64,000 nucleotides of DNA, from assembly GCA_030710605.1 (NCBI GenBank), contig CP092877.1, forward strand, positions 1,011,385 to 1,075,384, given 5' to 3'. The stretch is from Cordylochernes scorpioides. Taxonomy: Eukaryota > Arthropoda > Arachnida > Pseudoscorpiones > Chernetidae. The notes below the pieces were generated by a model. That model worked only from the letters and a program-made list of their open reading frames with translations. It was not told where the DNA came from and ran no database searches. Positions 36,374 to 47,095 of the stretch are shown here, piece by piece. Within the stretch, counting starts at the first letter, position 1; every line of letters starts with the position of its first letter. Position numbers and translations under genes: made by a program.

Positions 36374-37354
36374 GTTCATGGATGTTTTTACGTCAAAGAA
36401 AACGCTTTAATGTGGTCAAATACGAACATAAAAATAAAATTATTATATTTTTTATTCTTTATATACCCAGAGCTCTGCTGAAAGCAGGTACTGAGTAGAG
36501 ATGGGAAGTCCTATCCCATCAGGCCAGTGCTGGTAGCTTCCATCAAACAAAGAATGACCTGGGAACTTCTCCGGCTATTAGCGGGGTCTATAATTTAGTG
36601 AGCATACACCCATCTATCTATAAGGCAGAATCTGGGCATTTACTCCATGCTGGAGTTAACTCTGCCCGCTGTACCACAGGTAGGTTTGGCAGTTAGTTGG
36701 CTGTGAGATGTTATTTATCGTGCCAGCCCAGTTGCATTCGATAAATCAATAATCAGATTAATTTGTATTAGTTAGGGTGTGTGTGTTTTGGGATCAAAAA
36801 CAGTCTGAAAAGGAAAAAGAGAGAAATATAAATAAAATGACTTTCTACTTTTAATCATTTTATCGTTTTTGTTAATAATCACAGAAAGTTTCTGCAAAAT
36901 ATAAAAAACTCGCTGTACTATAGAAATCCTACCTTTAGCGTCTTATTTTATAGAATAAACATTTTTGCGAAAATAATATCATATCTGTAGATAGAAAAAT
37001 TAAAAGATTGAAGGCTTTCAGAGAAAGAGCTATTCACTTTCTATCTATTTATTCCACATTTAATCGACCTATGGAACATACGATTTGAATCTTAGTATAA
37101 TTTTGTGGCAGGGTGGTCTAAAATACGAGAGAGCTCTATTCCAATAAAGTGATGTCTTAGTATAGTTAGTAAATTTGTATAACGATTTGTTCAGAATTGA
37201 TATTGGGTCGTTTCATAATTATTGCGGATTTTTCTTCTACCTTATTTATCTGAAATTTGGTGTTTTGTTTAAATTTTAATCGAAAATATAATCATCTACT
37301 TATATATTTGCCTTATTCTGTCTGCCTGAAGCTCACGGATGGGATTTTTCATAG

Positions 37355-37425
37355 CCATCGGTGGTTCAGTGGTAGAATGCTCGCCTGCCACGCGGGCGGC
37401 CCGGGTTCGATTCCCGGCCGATGCA
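37355..37425 (+). tRNA. tRNA-Gly(GCC)-like gene 1, inside a Helitron unit
   Basis: This is a 71-nt cloverleaf with A box TGGTTCAGTGG, anticodon GCC at 37387-37389, B box GGTTCGATTCC, T-stem CCGGG/CCCGG, discriminator A at 37425 and a run of T directly after, the RNA polymerase III stop. No intron. The first acceptor pair is wrong: base 1 is C opposite C72, where animal tRNA-Gly has G1-C72, a pair important for glycyl-tRNA synthetase and end processing. Pairs 2-7 are intact. It is probably a captured gene that may still be transcribed, but its use in translation is doubtful. Confidence 0.85.
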
Positions 37426-37639
37426 TTTTTTTTTTTTTTACAATTTTTTAAAACTCATTTATATATTATACAAGAATGACATACACGGCGCCAATTTATA
37501 ATTGTAACGAATAGTATTTGAATAAAAGCATTTAATCGGGTAAAACCCGGGCGTTGCCCGGGTCATTCGTATCTACTTATATATTTGCCTTATTCTGTCT
37601 GTTTGTTTGTCTGAAGCTCACGGATGGGAATTTTCATTA

Positions 37640-37710
37640 CCATCGGTGGTTCAGTGGTAGAATGCTCGCCTGCCACGCGGGCGGCCCGGGTTCGATTCCC
37701 GGCCGATGCA
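37640..37710 (+). tRNA. tRNA-Gly(GCC)-like gene 2, inside a Helitron unit
   Basis: Identical in the tRNA part to 37355-37425, as far as I can read, including the same C1-C72 mismatch and a following T run. The two copies lie 285 bases apart as part of the head-to-tail units. The flanks differ slightly (an extra TGTTTGTT block upstream, shorter T run), which indicates unit duplication followed by small changes. Confidence 0.85.
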
Positions 37711-38529
37711 TTTTTTTTTTTTACAATTTTTAAAACTCATTTATATATTATACAAGAATGACATCCACGGCGCCAATTTATAATTGTAACGAATAGTATT
37801 TGAATAAAAGCATTTAATCGGGTAAAACCCGGGCGTTGCCCGGGTCATTCGTATATAATAATTGTATAAACGAATGCAAGACAAAATCACCGCGAATGTT
37901 TCTTTTTTTTTAAGGCAATTTCTTTTTAAGGCAATTATCGTTATTTATAGTTAATTTTTGTTTCGATTTTATTGAAAAAAAACGATATGGTGCCTTTAAA
38001 AAATGATCTTTATTACTATGCAGTTTTCTATTTAGTCAATATACCTAAGTTCATGTTGCAAATGTAATTATCTCTATCGATTTAGTAGGTGAAATGCAAA
38101 AAAAAAAAAAATCGACATGATGAAATCTTTATGAAAATTCACATTTTTATTTTATATTTTCAAGACACACACAGTTTGGGACGGGACGTTTCACAAGAGA
38201 GACATCCACGGCGCCAATTTATAATTGTAACGAATAGTATTTTAATTAAAACATTTTAAAAACACACAGTTTGGAACGGGACGTTTCACAAGAGTGACAT
38301 CCATGGCGCCAATTTATAATTGTAACGAATAGTATTTGAATTAAAACGTTTTTAAAATATATACGCACTCGGGTAAAACCCGGGCGTTGCCCGGGCCATT
38401 CGTCTAGTATATTATATCAGATTAAAAAATGCTTACCAAAAATCACATCCATATTTGCTATACTTCGAGAAAGGTTGGAATGTAGTACAGCCATTTCACG
38501 ATATCAACGAATATTTTAGCCCCGGAACA

Positions 38530-38745
38530 ATAAGAAAAAGCCAATGTGAGAAATGGCTCAAGAATTTCATATAGAATGATAAAAAAACTTCGCTTCTCAA
38601 GAAAGAAATGGTCAACCATCAAATTTCGTCGACCAGGCACTTATAGCCGCCGTGGAAGAAGACGAAATCTTGACAACCAGAATTTTGGGCGAAGACTTCA
38701 TTGTGGACCATTCGACCATCGTTTTTTTGTCTTTAGAAATATCGT
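38530..38745 (+). pseudogene. Mariner-like N-terminal helix-turn-helix fragment (copy B)
   Basis: Duplicate of 26400-26615, with the same decayed GEDFIVDHSTIV-type block. It predates the duplication. Confidence 0.65.
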
Positions 38746-39280
38746 GAGCAATAATTAAAGTTGATAATGAATATGCAGAAAAGTCGTAGTAATGCCAATA
38801 CAATGATTAATTTCGGCTATGAAATTTAAAAAGGAAATGTTAAATTTTTTTGCAGCATTGCAATAAATAGTAGAAGACACTATTTCAGGATCTATGTACA
38901 TAAGCTCATATTATGATGCACATACATTTGGCATGTGTCGAACAAGGCTTCCGAATAATAAACTCTTGTTTCTAGAACACACATAGTTAGCATGTTATTT
39001 GAAAGAAAATTATCCACACCCAATGAATACTATTGTTGATATATATGAAGTTTTCAAAAATATATATTTATATGATGATAAGTAATTAGATATGTTTTAG
39101 ATGCATTGGGAGTTTAACGGGTATATTTTTATAATTTAGTATCATAGAAAGAGGTTTATATGGCAATGCAGAAAATTGATGAATGGTTTAGATTATTTGA
39201 CTAACCCAGGTTCCTGGAGATAGCATCAACGACTATGCTGATTGATTTAGTGATTTTAGTTCTTATAGTTCATTTATATA

Positions 39281-40700
39281 CACTGCTTGACATTGAAAAT
39301 GGAACACCAAGAAATAGTGGCCAGAAAATTATGCAAATTTCAGGGTAGACGCGCCTAACCGAGTTATGCAAATGATGTAAAATGCGCAGCTCTCGTGCGC
39401 ACATGGAGTAAGATATAAGGGAAGGAACTTGCAGAAAGGACAGTATTCGTGTCGTTATTTCTTCAAGGAAAATCATTGTAGAAATTTTGTTCTTGTGTCA
39501 AAAAAACACGTGTAATAACAGAGAATGCCAGGTCATCGTAAACGGAGGCAGTTCAAGCAGACAGACGCTTTTACGAGGGGCATGGTGATCGGACTGAAAA
39601 GGGCAGGTTGGTCCATACGTCAAATCGCAGCTGATACACACCTTGGTGCGTCCACGGTGCACCGACTGTGGAGAAGATGGTTGGAACAAGGAAATGTGGC
39701 AATTTATAGGAATGTCGGTGCAACCAGAGTGACGTCAGCACGTGTGGATCGGCGTATCCTTCGACAAGCAGTGGCGGCCCCACAAGCCACTTGTACCGCC
39801 ATCCTGCAACATGTGCAAGACACCCTAGATCATTTCATCTCGACCAGAACCATTTCCCGTCGATTGGTTGCTAATGGCTTGCACTCATGCCGTCCGCTAA
39901 GAAGACTGCCATTGACCTCACCGAATAGGCGCCAACGTTTGGAATGGTGCCGGGCTAGATCGACGTGGATGACGGAATGGCACAGGGTCGTGTTCTCAGA
40001 TGAGTCGCGTTTCTGCTTGTCCAGTGATAGTCGCCGTGTACGCGTGTGGCGTTGACGTGGAGAAAGGTCCAATCCGGCAGCAATTGTGGAACGCCCCACC
40101 GTGCGACAACGTGGAATCATGGTTTGGGGCGCAATCGCGTATGATTCCAGGTCACCTTTACTTCGTATTCAGGGCACTATGACGGCCCAACGATACGTTG
40201 ATGATGTGCTGCGACCGGTAACACTCCCCTACCTTCAGGGGGTACCCAATGCCCTTTATCAGCAGGATAACGCCCGACCGCACACTGCTCGCATTAGCCA
40301 ACAAGCTCTGCAAGATGTACAGATGCTTCCCTGGCCAACGTACTCTCCTGATCTCTCACCAATCGAGCACGTCTGGGACATCATTGGACGCCGTTTGCAT
40401 GCCTTGCCACAGCCGCGTTCAGAAGACGAACTGTGGCAAATGGTTGAGAGGGAATGGAGAGCTATCCCTCAGGACGCCATCCGTACTCTGATTGACTCTC
40501 TACCTAGACGTGTTGCTGCGTGCATCGCCTTCCGCGGTGGTCCTACTTGCTACTAAGCCGACGCCGTTCTCGCTCTGTATTATGACTATCATTTTGAAAT
40601 AAAGATCACTTATTGTTCGTCCCTGTCTCTCTCTGTCTGCCGAGTTTCATCACTTTCTGGCCACTATTTCTTGGTGTTCCATTTTCAATGTCACGCAGTG
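39281..40700 (+). mobile_element. Nearly intact Tc1-like transposon, 1420 bp
   Basis: The terminal inverted repeats start CACTGCTTGACATTGAAAAT at 39281 and end with the complement at 40700. Over about 47 bases I see one mismatch. TA flanks both ends (39279-39280, 40701-40702). Copy A near 27145 has the empty TA site. The single gene (39525-40556) has one stop codon inside, and a polyadenylation signal-like AATAAA lies at about 40599. This is a recent insertion, disabled by one base. Confidence 0.93.
39525..40556 (+). pseudogene. Tc1-like transposase with one premature stop
   Basis: One frame of 343 sense codons plus a terminal stop is broken only at codon 177, TGA at 40053-40055. CGA to TGA is the simplest explanation, a CpG decay, because the frame continues unchanged behind it. 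Residues 14-60 form a helix-turn-helix with GWSIRQIAADTHLGASTVHR. A second DNA-binding part follows, and the core has FSDESRF (D159), LYQQDNARPHTA (D248) and SPDLSPIEHVWD (E281). By my count only 32 residues lie between D248 and E281, two fewer than in classic Tc1 (34). The stop falls between the first and second catalytic residues, so the product would be inactive. Confidence 0.92.
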
Positions 40701-40900
40701 TATATATTTTATATGTTGTAATACATTTTAATATATATTTGAAACCCCCCATATGTAATATGGTTATAGTGAAACAGCTAAAAATATAGACAAAATCCAA
40801 CTCGCTAGTTTAACCATCATGTAATACAAAACGAAATAATAAAATTAGATTGAGTGACAGCCGGCGTCCAGACAGGAGAAAGATCTCCGATTACACCGTC

Positions 40901-41638
40901 TATATATATATGTAGACAAGTAAAAAGTTATTTTGGATAACAAACACAAAATTTATATTTTTTATCAATAACAAATAATACGGGTTTTTAGTTAACTACA
41001 CGGAGAAAAAACACGACTTGGTCTCCAAAAATAGAGAGGGTTATTGCCAACAGAAAATATCATCACTTCTTTTCCAAAACCGGAAATTGCAGTCAGAAAA
41101 ATGACATCACTTTTTGCCATCAACAGCATCATGGCTAGTAGAAAGATGACATCACTTTTTGGTCATCAACAAAGAGGAGGCGATTGCCAGCAGGAAAAAA
41201 CGACAGTTTTTGTTGCTATCAACACTGGGAACGATTATTACTTCTCCGATGACAACGGGGAGGAATATATTGCCAGTAAAATTCATTTATCCCCAATAAA
41301 AAATAGCTTATTTACAGTACAGTATATGTCGACATCTCTCGGAAACATCTAGAAAGGTTAATTGAGAGCTATATGAGCGGCTAAGAACTACTTCAATAAC
41401 AATGGGAAGTTTCGTTCTATAAATATAAACAATGGAAAGAATTATTGTTTTCAAATGCCAATATCTTGTCAACAATGGAGAAAGATTTTGCTATTAAAAG
41501 AAACGCTTTTCAGCTTTGTGAGCGACTAATCAGGTGAATTGGGAATAACTTTGGCAGTCCATATAAGATAAATACTATTTTATTCTTTCGTAGCCACATT
41601 AACGTAAAATATAACAGTACAGATGTGTATGTAGTATA
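40901..41638. other. No recognised gene; internally repetitive open frame
   Basis: A frame of 102 codons (41044-41352, +) contains RKMTSLF twice, from a repeated DNA block (agaaa.atgacatcactttt at about 41097 and 41140). No family is recognised. It is more likely a small tandem repeat than a gene. Confidence 0.35.
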
Positions 41639-41920
41639 GTGATGAACAATAATCGAGAATTCAAAAATCGAGCAGCCATCATCGTTGCTCTGAGCGCCGG
41701 AAGGAGCTCCAAAGAGATAGTGGACTTTCTTAAGTTGTCCAAAATCACTGTTTATCCTGCCAAGAAGCAGTTTGATGAGGCCAACAATAGCAAAGAGGGA
41801 ATGGTTGCAAGACAAAAGCACTCGCGTCGATCGGCAGGGTAAGAGGCGAATAATTTTTCAAAATTTCAAGTAAAAGATGAATGGAAATTCTGGTAAGAGT
41901 ATGAGGGTCATAGCCAAATA
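41639..41920 (+). pseudogene. Transposase N-terminal helix-turn-helix fragment
   Basis: The plus strand starts MMNNNREFKNRAAIIVALSA and then GRSSKEIVDFLKLSKITVY, a helix-turn-helix of Tc1/mariner-type transposases. After codon 67 the frame ends, but RRIIFQNFK*KMNGNSGK-like text continues in another frame. No catalytic core follows. It is a remnant. Confidence 0.55.
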
Positions 41921-41973
41921 TATGGACCTTGGCTCTATGACAGTTGTTATAACTCTCGATGAATGATATATAA

Positions 41974-42010
41974 CTAGCCGAGTGACCCGGGAAACGCTTC
42001 GAATTAACCC
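41974..42010 (-). mobile_element. Degenerate Helitron 3' end
   Basis: CTAGCCGAGTGACCCGGGAA read on the minus strand resembles the 3' end of the window's Helitron family (hairpin, about eight bases, CTAG). One hairpin arm is mutated and no 5' end of the family could be found nearby. Confidence 0.35.
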
Positions 42011-42779
42011 GAAGGTTGTGAAGATACATTAAGAGAATAGTTAGTGGCTTAAAAATTGCAACGGGTATATTCTGATTTTTTAGAAGCAGCATTTTAAGTA
42101 AGGTTAAATAAAAATACTTAATAAGCAAAGTATATGCATTTGGGTAGATAATGCTAGTCATTCAGAGTAGATCACCAAAGGAAATTTTCTACCAAGAAGT
42201 AATTCTGATTATAAGCAGAAAGGAGTTAACAATTGAAATAGAAACACGAAAAATATACCATTAAAATGTATAAAATTCAACAATACAAACGCCTTTATTT
42301 TAAAGAAAAGAAATTTGGTGATGATAAATAAATACACTGGTGGCCTAAAATTACAATTGGTATTTCATTACTAATTTAAAATTATATAAATTAGTTTACA
42401 TAAAACACATAAATTTATAAACAATACTTAAAGTTGCACAGCATAAGTTTCTTTTCTATGATAAATCAATATTTTATAACAAAGAGAAATATCTAGTATT
42501 TCTAACTTTTTTGAATGACGTATGAAAGGGTGGAAATATTTTTCCGAAATATTTTTGTGTTTTATTTTTATGTTATAAATGCTATTTAATATGTTTATCA
42601 ATAATTAGGGATGAGAGATTAATGGTCAGAGCTCTCACAAAACAGATTTACAAATGTTAACAAAATTACTTAATAATGGGTGTAATTCTCTCTTACAGCA
42701 ATACATTCTTGGCACCTGCTATTTTTTACAAGGTTATTAATCAGTTCAATAGGAATTAGAGTCGGAGAGCAGTTTTGAG

Positions 42780-43170
42780 CTCATCAAGGCTTCTGGGAGA
42801 GGGACAAAGACCGGCTACTCGTCTCCCAAGAGCATCCCAGGCATGTCCTATCTGATTAAAACCTGGAGACTTGGATGGCCAGTTCATTCGCCTTCTGTAT
42901 GAGCCAACGGAAGAACATATTGCTCTAGGATCTCATCACGATACCTTTGACCAGTAAGAAAACCTCCTTCAAAGACATGCAGATCGGGGCACCCATTGAG
43001 ATATATACCTGCCCATACCATCATACCGCCACAACCAAAGTTGTCTTTTTCTCTTACATTTGATGGTCTATATCGTGTCCCAACCTCTTTCCACATCTTG
43101 TACTGTTGTGAATCACTCTGGAGGCTAAATTAGGATTCATTTGTGAAAGAAGAAAGTCATTTTAATGATA
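42780..43170 (-). pseudogene. Tc1-like transposase core fragment
   Basis: The minus strand reads SSFTNES (first catalytic aspartate replaced by asparagine), FSLQSDSQQYKMWKEVGTRY, GCGGMMVWAGIYLNG and FLTGQRYRDEILEQYVLPLA. These are the middle blocks of a Tc1-type transposase, from the first catalytic residue to just before the second. The tail (TGHPSLQVLIR, DMPGMLLGDE) suggests an internal deletion that joined distant parts. Not functional. Confidence 0.75.
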
Positions 43171-43329
43171 GTGGTTGTCACCTGGTCTTAGAACGGCATG
43201 TGTAATTTACCGTCAAGTTAACATTTGCATATAGTGCCAGAATTCTAAATCACGGGATTAAATTCACGACAAGATAATCTCATTATGACTCTGTTTGACG
43301 TCACAAACTCTATCTTCCAAAATCTACGA

Positions 43330-43870
43330 CTTTAGAATTGTCAGTAGACAACACGTGATGGGATGGAAGTTTCCACGGCTGGATGTATCTGAAAGACATA
43401 TTGTCGGCTAGACCTTATCTTATCGTCAGTAATATCCGTTACAGATAAGCTCTACCTCTATCCTTCCTTTAGTTTCGCTTCTACCTGAAGCATCCGGCCT
43501 TATTAGACTATCCGGGATATACTTGCAGGTCCGGCCACGTCTACCTACCATCATCTCACCACAGCTCCTGATTCCTATTTCAGCAGTATCTATATAACCC
43601 CGTTGTGCATCTCTTTTGTTCTTTCGTTAAGTACACATAGCACCTATGTGTCTCCATCTTGTTCTTCCTTACTCCTTTAGTCGCCTGTCTCCCATCTGGT
43701 TCATCCTCAACGTCCGAATAAAGTAATATTTTTGCCCTTACTACAATTATATATTATTGGGCTGTTTCTGGAACTTTAGAGGAACACTACTCTTCAGCTA
43801 TTCATCTATAAGTAATAAGAGAGCCATTTTGGCATCAACCTGTTAAGGTTGGCGCGCCATCAGTTTCTAA
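43330..43870 (+). other. Possible solo LTR-like block
   Basis: GC-richer than the flanks, with a TATA-like tatataacccc (about 43591), a start region about 30 bases later and AATAAA near 43719 before a T-rich stretch. This promoter-plus-polyA order is what a solo LTR shows. I could not define TG...CA ends or a target duplication, so this is tentative. Confidence 0.25.
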
Positions 43871-45319
43871 AAATATATGGATATTTGCGGCCCTTTCAGA
43901 ATATCTGAAATACCTCTTTGACGATTATTTTCTAACTTTAATAAATGGCGGACTGAAAATAACAAATATTGGAATTTTTTTTTTCTGATAATGGTGTTCT
44001 TTGATCTTATAATGACTGAACGTGTGTTATCTCCTGCGCTGATAGGCTGAAGTAATTTCATATAAAATGTAGGTTACATTCTCTCTGAACGTTCCCCGAA
44101 TATTGAAGAAAGTCAGAACACCGACACATGTGCATCTTTTTAAGAAGTCTCCAGTCATCAATGAATTCTATTGGGCGACTGATAAACCTATCTTATTTTA
44201 TATGTAACTTGTGCAAGAATTAAATAATAGTTAAACTTTCCTTAATACTACTCTTGATTCTCAATTAGGGTGGTTATCAAACGATAGCATTGATACAAGC
44301 AAAGCTGAAGCTTGAAATTAAGATAGGAAACCATAAGTTGACCACGTGATTCGATAAAGAATGCTAGTTTGGTAAAATTCTGGTGAAAGAAATTCTCGAA
44401 AATATTACGATAAAAATAAACCACTGGTTGAATATAGGTTTATTATAAGGAAAAAGAGATATCGGGAATCAATCGAATTTAAAAATAATAAATTTTTTAC
44501 GTGTGATCTACATGACTTTAAAATAGTGTTTATGACTCCTCTAAATGATAGAAGACAATTGCAACTTTTATACTTAAAAATAATATACAACAGAAGTGAT
44601 ATCAAGCTTGGATGACATAGCTATTATGCCAAATTACTTTCCTCTGCATCACATATAGAATTGAATCTACCTCCCATTTTTATATCAAACCAAGATTCCG
44701 AATTGGATGGAAAAGTTTCTCTTACGGGAATTGCTGCAGAAATATCTAGGGTAAAAGAATACAAAATACTGAGCATTGATAATATACTCGTACTTGAAGA
44801 AGCAAGCCTTTATCAGAACGATATATAATATTTTGAGAGATATTTATGGCAAGATTTTAGAAACCAGCACAATCCCCTCCACTAGGTGATCCCTATCTTC
44901 AAAATTTCACAAATTTTCATGTATATATTGAAAACTAGAGTGGATAATTTGATCTATAAAATAAAAGGTTTATTTTTGATTTAGAAAGGTATACCCTTGC
45001 TATGATCATACCTTGTATGATCAAAAGGTTCCCGCACTGGCATAATGAAAGAAAAGATTAGAGTAAAATAAAATAATAACATGCCTATTAAAATAGGAAA
45101 GATTTTGACACCAGGTGCACATAAATGTTTGCGTGTGCGTCACGCATTAAAAAAAATAATTATATTTTTCGAACACAATAGTAGTAACGGCACGGGTAAA
45201 TTAAAATAGACGTTAAAATGAAATAACGTTTTTGTTTAAAATTCTGTTTCCGAAACGTTAAAGTAGCTAATGAAAGCTTTTGATTTTTCACAGAAACATT
45301 TGAAAACTCTTTTAAAAGA
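43871..45319. other. No recognised feature
   Basis: AT-rich with only short chance open frames (for example 43867-44061 and 44405-44605, both minus). Confidence 0.5.
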
Positions 45320-45462
45320 AGAATAGCATTTGAAATGACGCCCCGGGCCATAAAGCCCTGTTGTGGACCTGTGCGGGTGTTTGAAAGTGAGGCCAGTATC
45401 CACACGCTGCCCAGGATCTACAGACACGTTTACGACACAGTAAGAAACGGGACTCGTCACTA

Positions 45463-46453
45463 TCTACTTATGTAATTGCCTTATTTTGTCTGTCTGAAGC
45501 TCACGGATAGAATGCGCGCCCATTGGCTGCCGGCGAACACGTGATCTCCCTGCCCCCCTCTAGACAACCCTGTTATCAGCTGTGTGATACATACACCTGT
45601 CTATAGCGGCCATTCTAGACAACCCTGTTATCAGCAGTGTGTTACATCCACCTGTCTATACAGACCACCCTGTCTATAGCGGTCACTTTAGGCAACCCTG
45701 TTATCATCAGTGTGTTACATTCACCTGTCTATACAGACCACCCTGTCTATAGCGGTCACTTTAGGCAACCCTGTTATCAGCAGTGTGTTACATCCACCTG
45801 TCTATACAGACCACTCTGTCTATAGCGGCCACTCTAGACAACCCTGTTATCAGCTGTGTGATACATACACCTGTCTATACAGACCACCCTGTCTATAGCG
45901 ACCACTCTAGACAACCCTGTTATCAGCTGTGTGATACATCCACCTGTCTATACAGACCACCTGTATATAGCGGCCATTCTAGAAAATCCTGTTATCAGCT
46001 GTGTGATACATAGACCTGTCCATAGCGGCCACTCTAGACAAACCTGTTATCAGCTGTGTGATACATCCACCTGTCTATACAGACCACCCTGTCTATAGCG
46101 GTCACTTTAGGCAACCCTGTTATCATCAGTGTGTTACATTCACCTGTCTATACAGACCACCCTGTCTATAGCGACCACCCTAGACAACCCTGTTATCAGC
46201 TGTGTGATACATCCACCTGTCTATACAGACCACCCTGTATATAGCGGCCATTCTAGATAACCCTGTTATCAGCGTGATTCATCCACCTGTCTATACAGAC
46301 CACCCTGTCTATAGCGGCCACTCTAGGCAACCCTAGAAAGCAAGATGTATACAAGGTGTAGACAAGATGAAGATCTAGATGAAGATTAAAACGTTTTTTA
46401 AAATATATTCGCACTCTGGTAAAACCCGGGCGTTGCCCGGGCCATTCGTCTAG
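45463..46453 (+). mobile_element. Non-autonomous Helitron-like element with minisatellite core, 991 bp
   Basis: This starts TCTACTTATGTAATTGCC after A (45462) and ends hairpin 46425-46441, eight bases, CTAG (46450-46453) before T (46454). Removing it joins gtcacta to tagactatacg, an 18-base site that aligns without gaps to gtcgcttaagagtatacg in the related Tc1-like element at about 10170. The insertion is therefore exact between A and T and without target duplication, as for Helitrons. The 5' end also shares gaagctcacggat with the tRNA-carrying units at 37295. The interior is mostly a 73-bp tandem repeat. No protein. Confidence 0.92.
45565..46340 (+). repeat. 73-bp minisatellite within the Helitron
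   Basis: About ten units with the blocks cctgtctatacagaccaccc, tgtctatagcgg, ctagacaaccctgttatcag and tgtgtgatacatccac. Some units are shortened by about 25 bases. Because 73 is not a multiple of three, the same stretch gives similar overlapping open frames starting 73 bases apart (45637, 45710, 45783). These are not genes. Confidence 0.93.
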
Positions 46454-47095
46454 TAGACTATACGTTCCCAGTCAGCGCAGTTCCAAGTTGATCGCTCCAA
46501 CACCACTGTAGTCGGACTTGTCGGTGTACGGGTGTGAGGGGTAGGTATTCTAACGATCGGCGAGCTCTTAGATTCCGCTCTCTCAGTCGTCTGTTGATGG
46601 TCATTTTGACAATCGCTCTGTCCTTCCGTTCTGTTGTGTTCCTTGGTCGACCACTGCTGTCCTGACGTTGCATTCTTCCGTTGTCGACCCACTCTTGCCA
46701 ACATCGTTTAATAGCCACATCACTTCGACACAGTTGTCACGCGATTAGTCGATTTGACCAACCAGCCTCTTTCAATCCAATGGCACTACCTCTTTTAAAC
46801 TCTGACATATGTTCGTAATGAGCACGCATATTTCGGCGAGGAATTGATACAGTAGAAATAGGCTTACTGCAAAAATTTAAACGGAAATTTTCAAAATCAG
46901 CTCGTGCCGAGCCGAAAATTGAGTTTAGAATACTCGTGCTAGATTCATAGTTCAGATGCGCAGGAGCTTTTACTTTGCATAAATCGGCCACCAAATTTCA
47001 ATCATTTGCATGTATGGTAGAAACGCCTTTGTATACCTATTTTCATATAAATCGGACAACTCCTTCTTGGCGCGTCGATTTGTTGTTATAGAGTG

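Larger units (their letters stand above)
37295..38407 (+). mobile_element. Helitron-like array carrying two tRNA-Gly copies
   Basis: The insert sits between A (37294) and T (38408). The empty site is seen in copy A near 26266 (aatcatatatattat). It starts TCTACTTATATATTTGCC and ends with hairpin CCCGGGC-GTT-GCCCGGG (38379-38395), eight bases, and CTAG (38404-38407). Inside are two head-to-tail units, 37295-37571 and 37572-37853. Each has the 5' start, a tRNA-Gly-like gene, a T run, and the 3' hairpin plus tcattcgt, but without the CTAG. A third, longer part (37854-38407) has two ~110-bp internal repeats around gacgggacgtttcacaaga/ggcgccaatttataattg. No Rep/helicase gene is present. Confidence 0.88.
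27681..40900 (+). repeat. Tandem segmental duplication, copy B
   Basis: This is the second copy of 18103-27335, longer because of four insertions: DD41D element 30309-31597, Helitron 32954-33363, Helitron array 37295-38407 and Tc1 element 39281-40700. Each is missing at the matching point of copy A. A ~460-bp block of copy A (22537-22997) is replaced by a few filler bases near 32910-32930. Confidence 0.93.
45320..47095 (-). mobile_element. Tc1-like transposon, truncated and split by a Helitron
   Basis: This is a relative of 9486-10888. Homology runs from about 45320 to 45462 and from 46454 to the right end GAGTG at 47095, next to TA. The C-terminal transposase part and the left inverted repeat are missing. 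The gene remnant on the minus strand is broken, with only N-terminal and central scraps (46994-46450 and 45460-45320). The 991-bp Helitron 45463-46453 interrupts it, so the Helitron is younger. Confidence 0.82.

Noticed and set aside
45637..46013. Three overlapping similar open frames that look like a repeat protein
   Set aside because: They are the same 73-bp minisatellite read in successive frames; 73 is not a multiple of three. Not a protein family.
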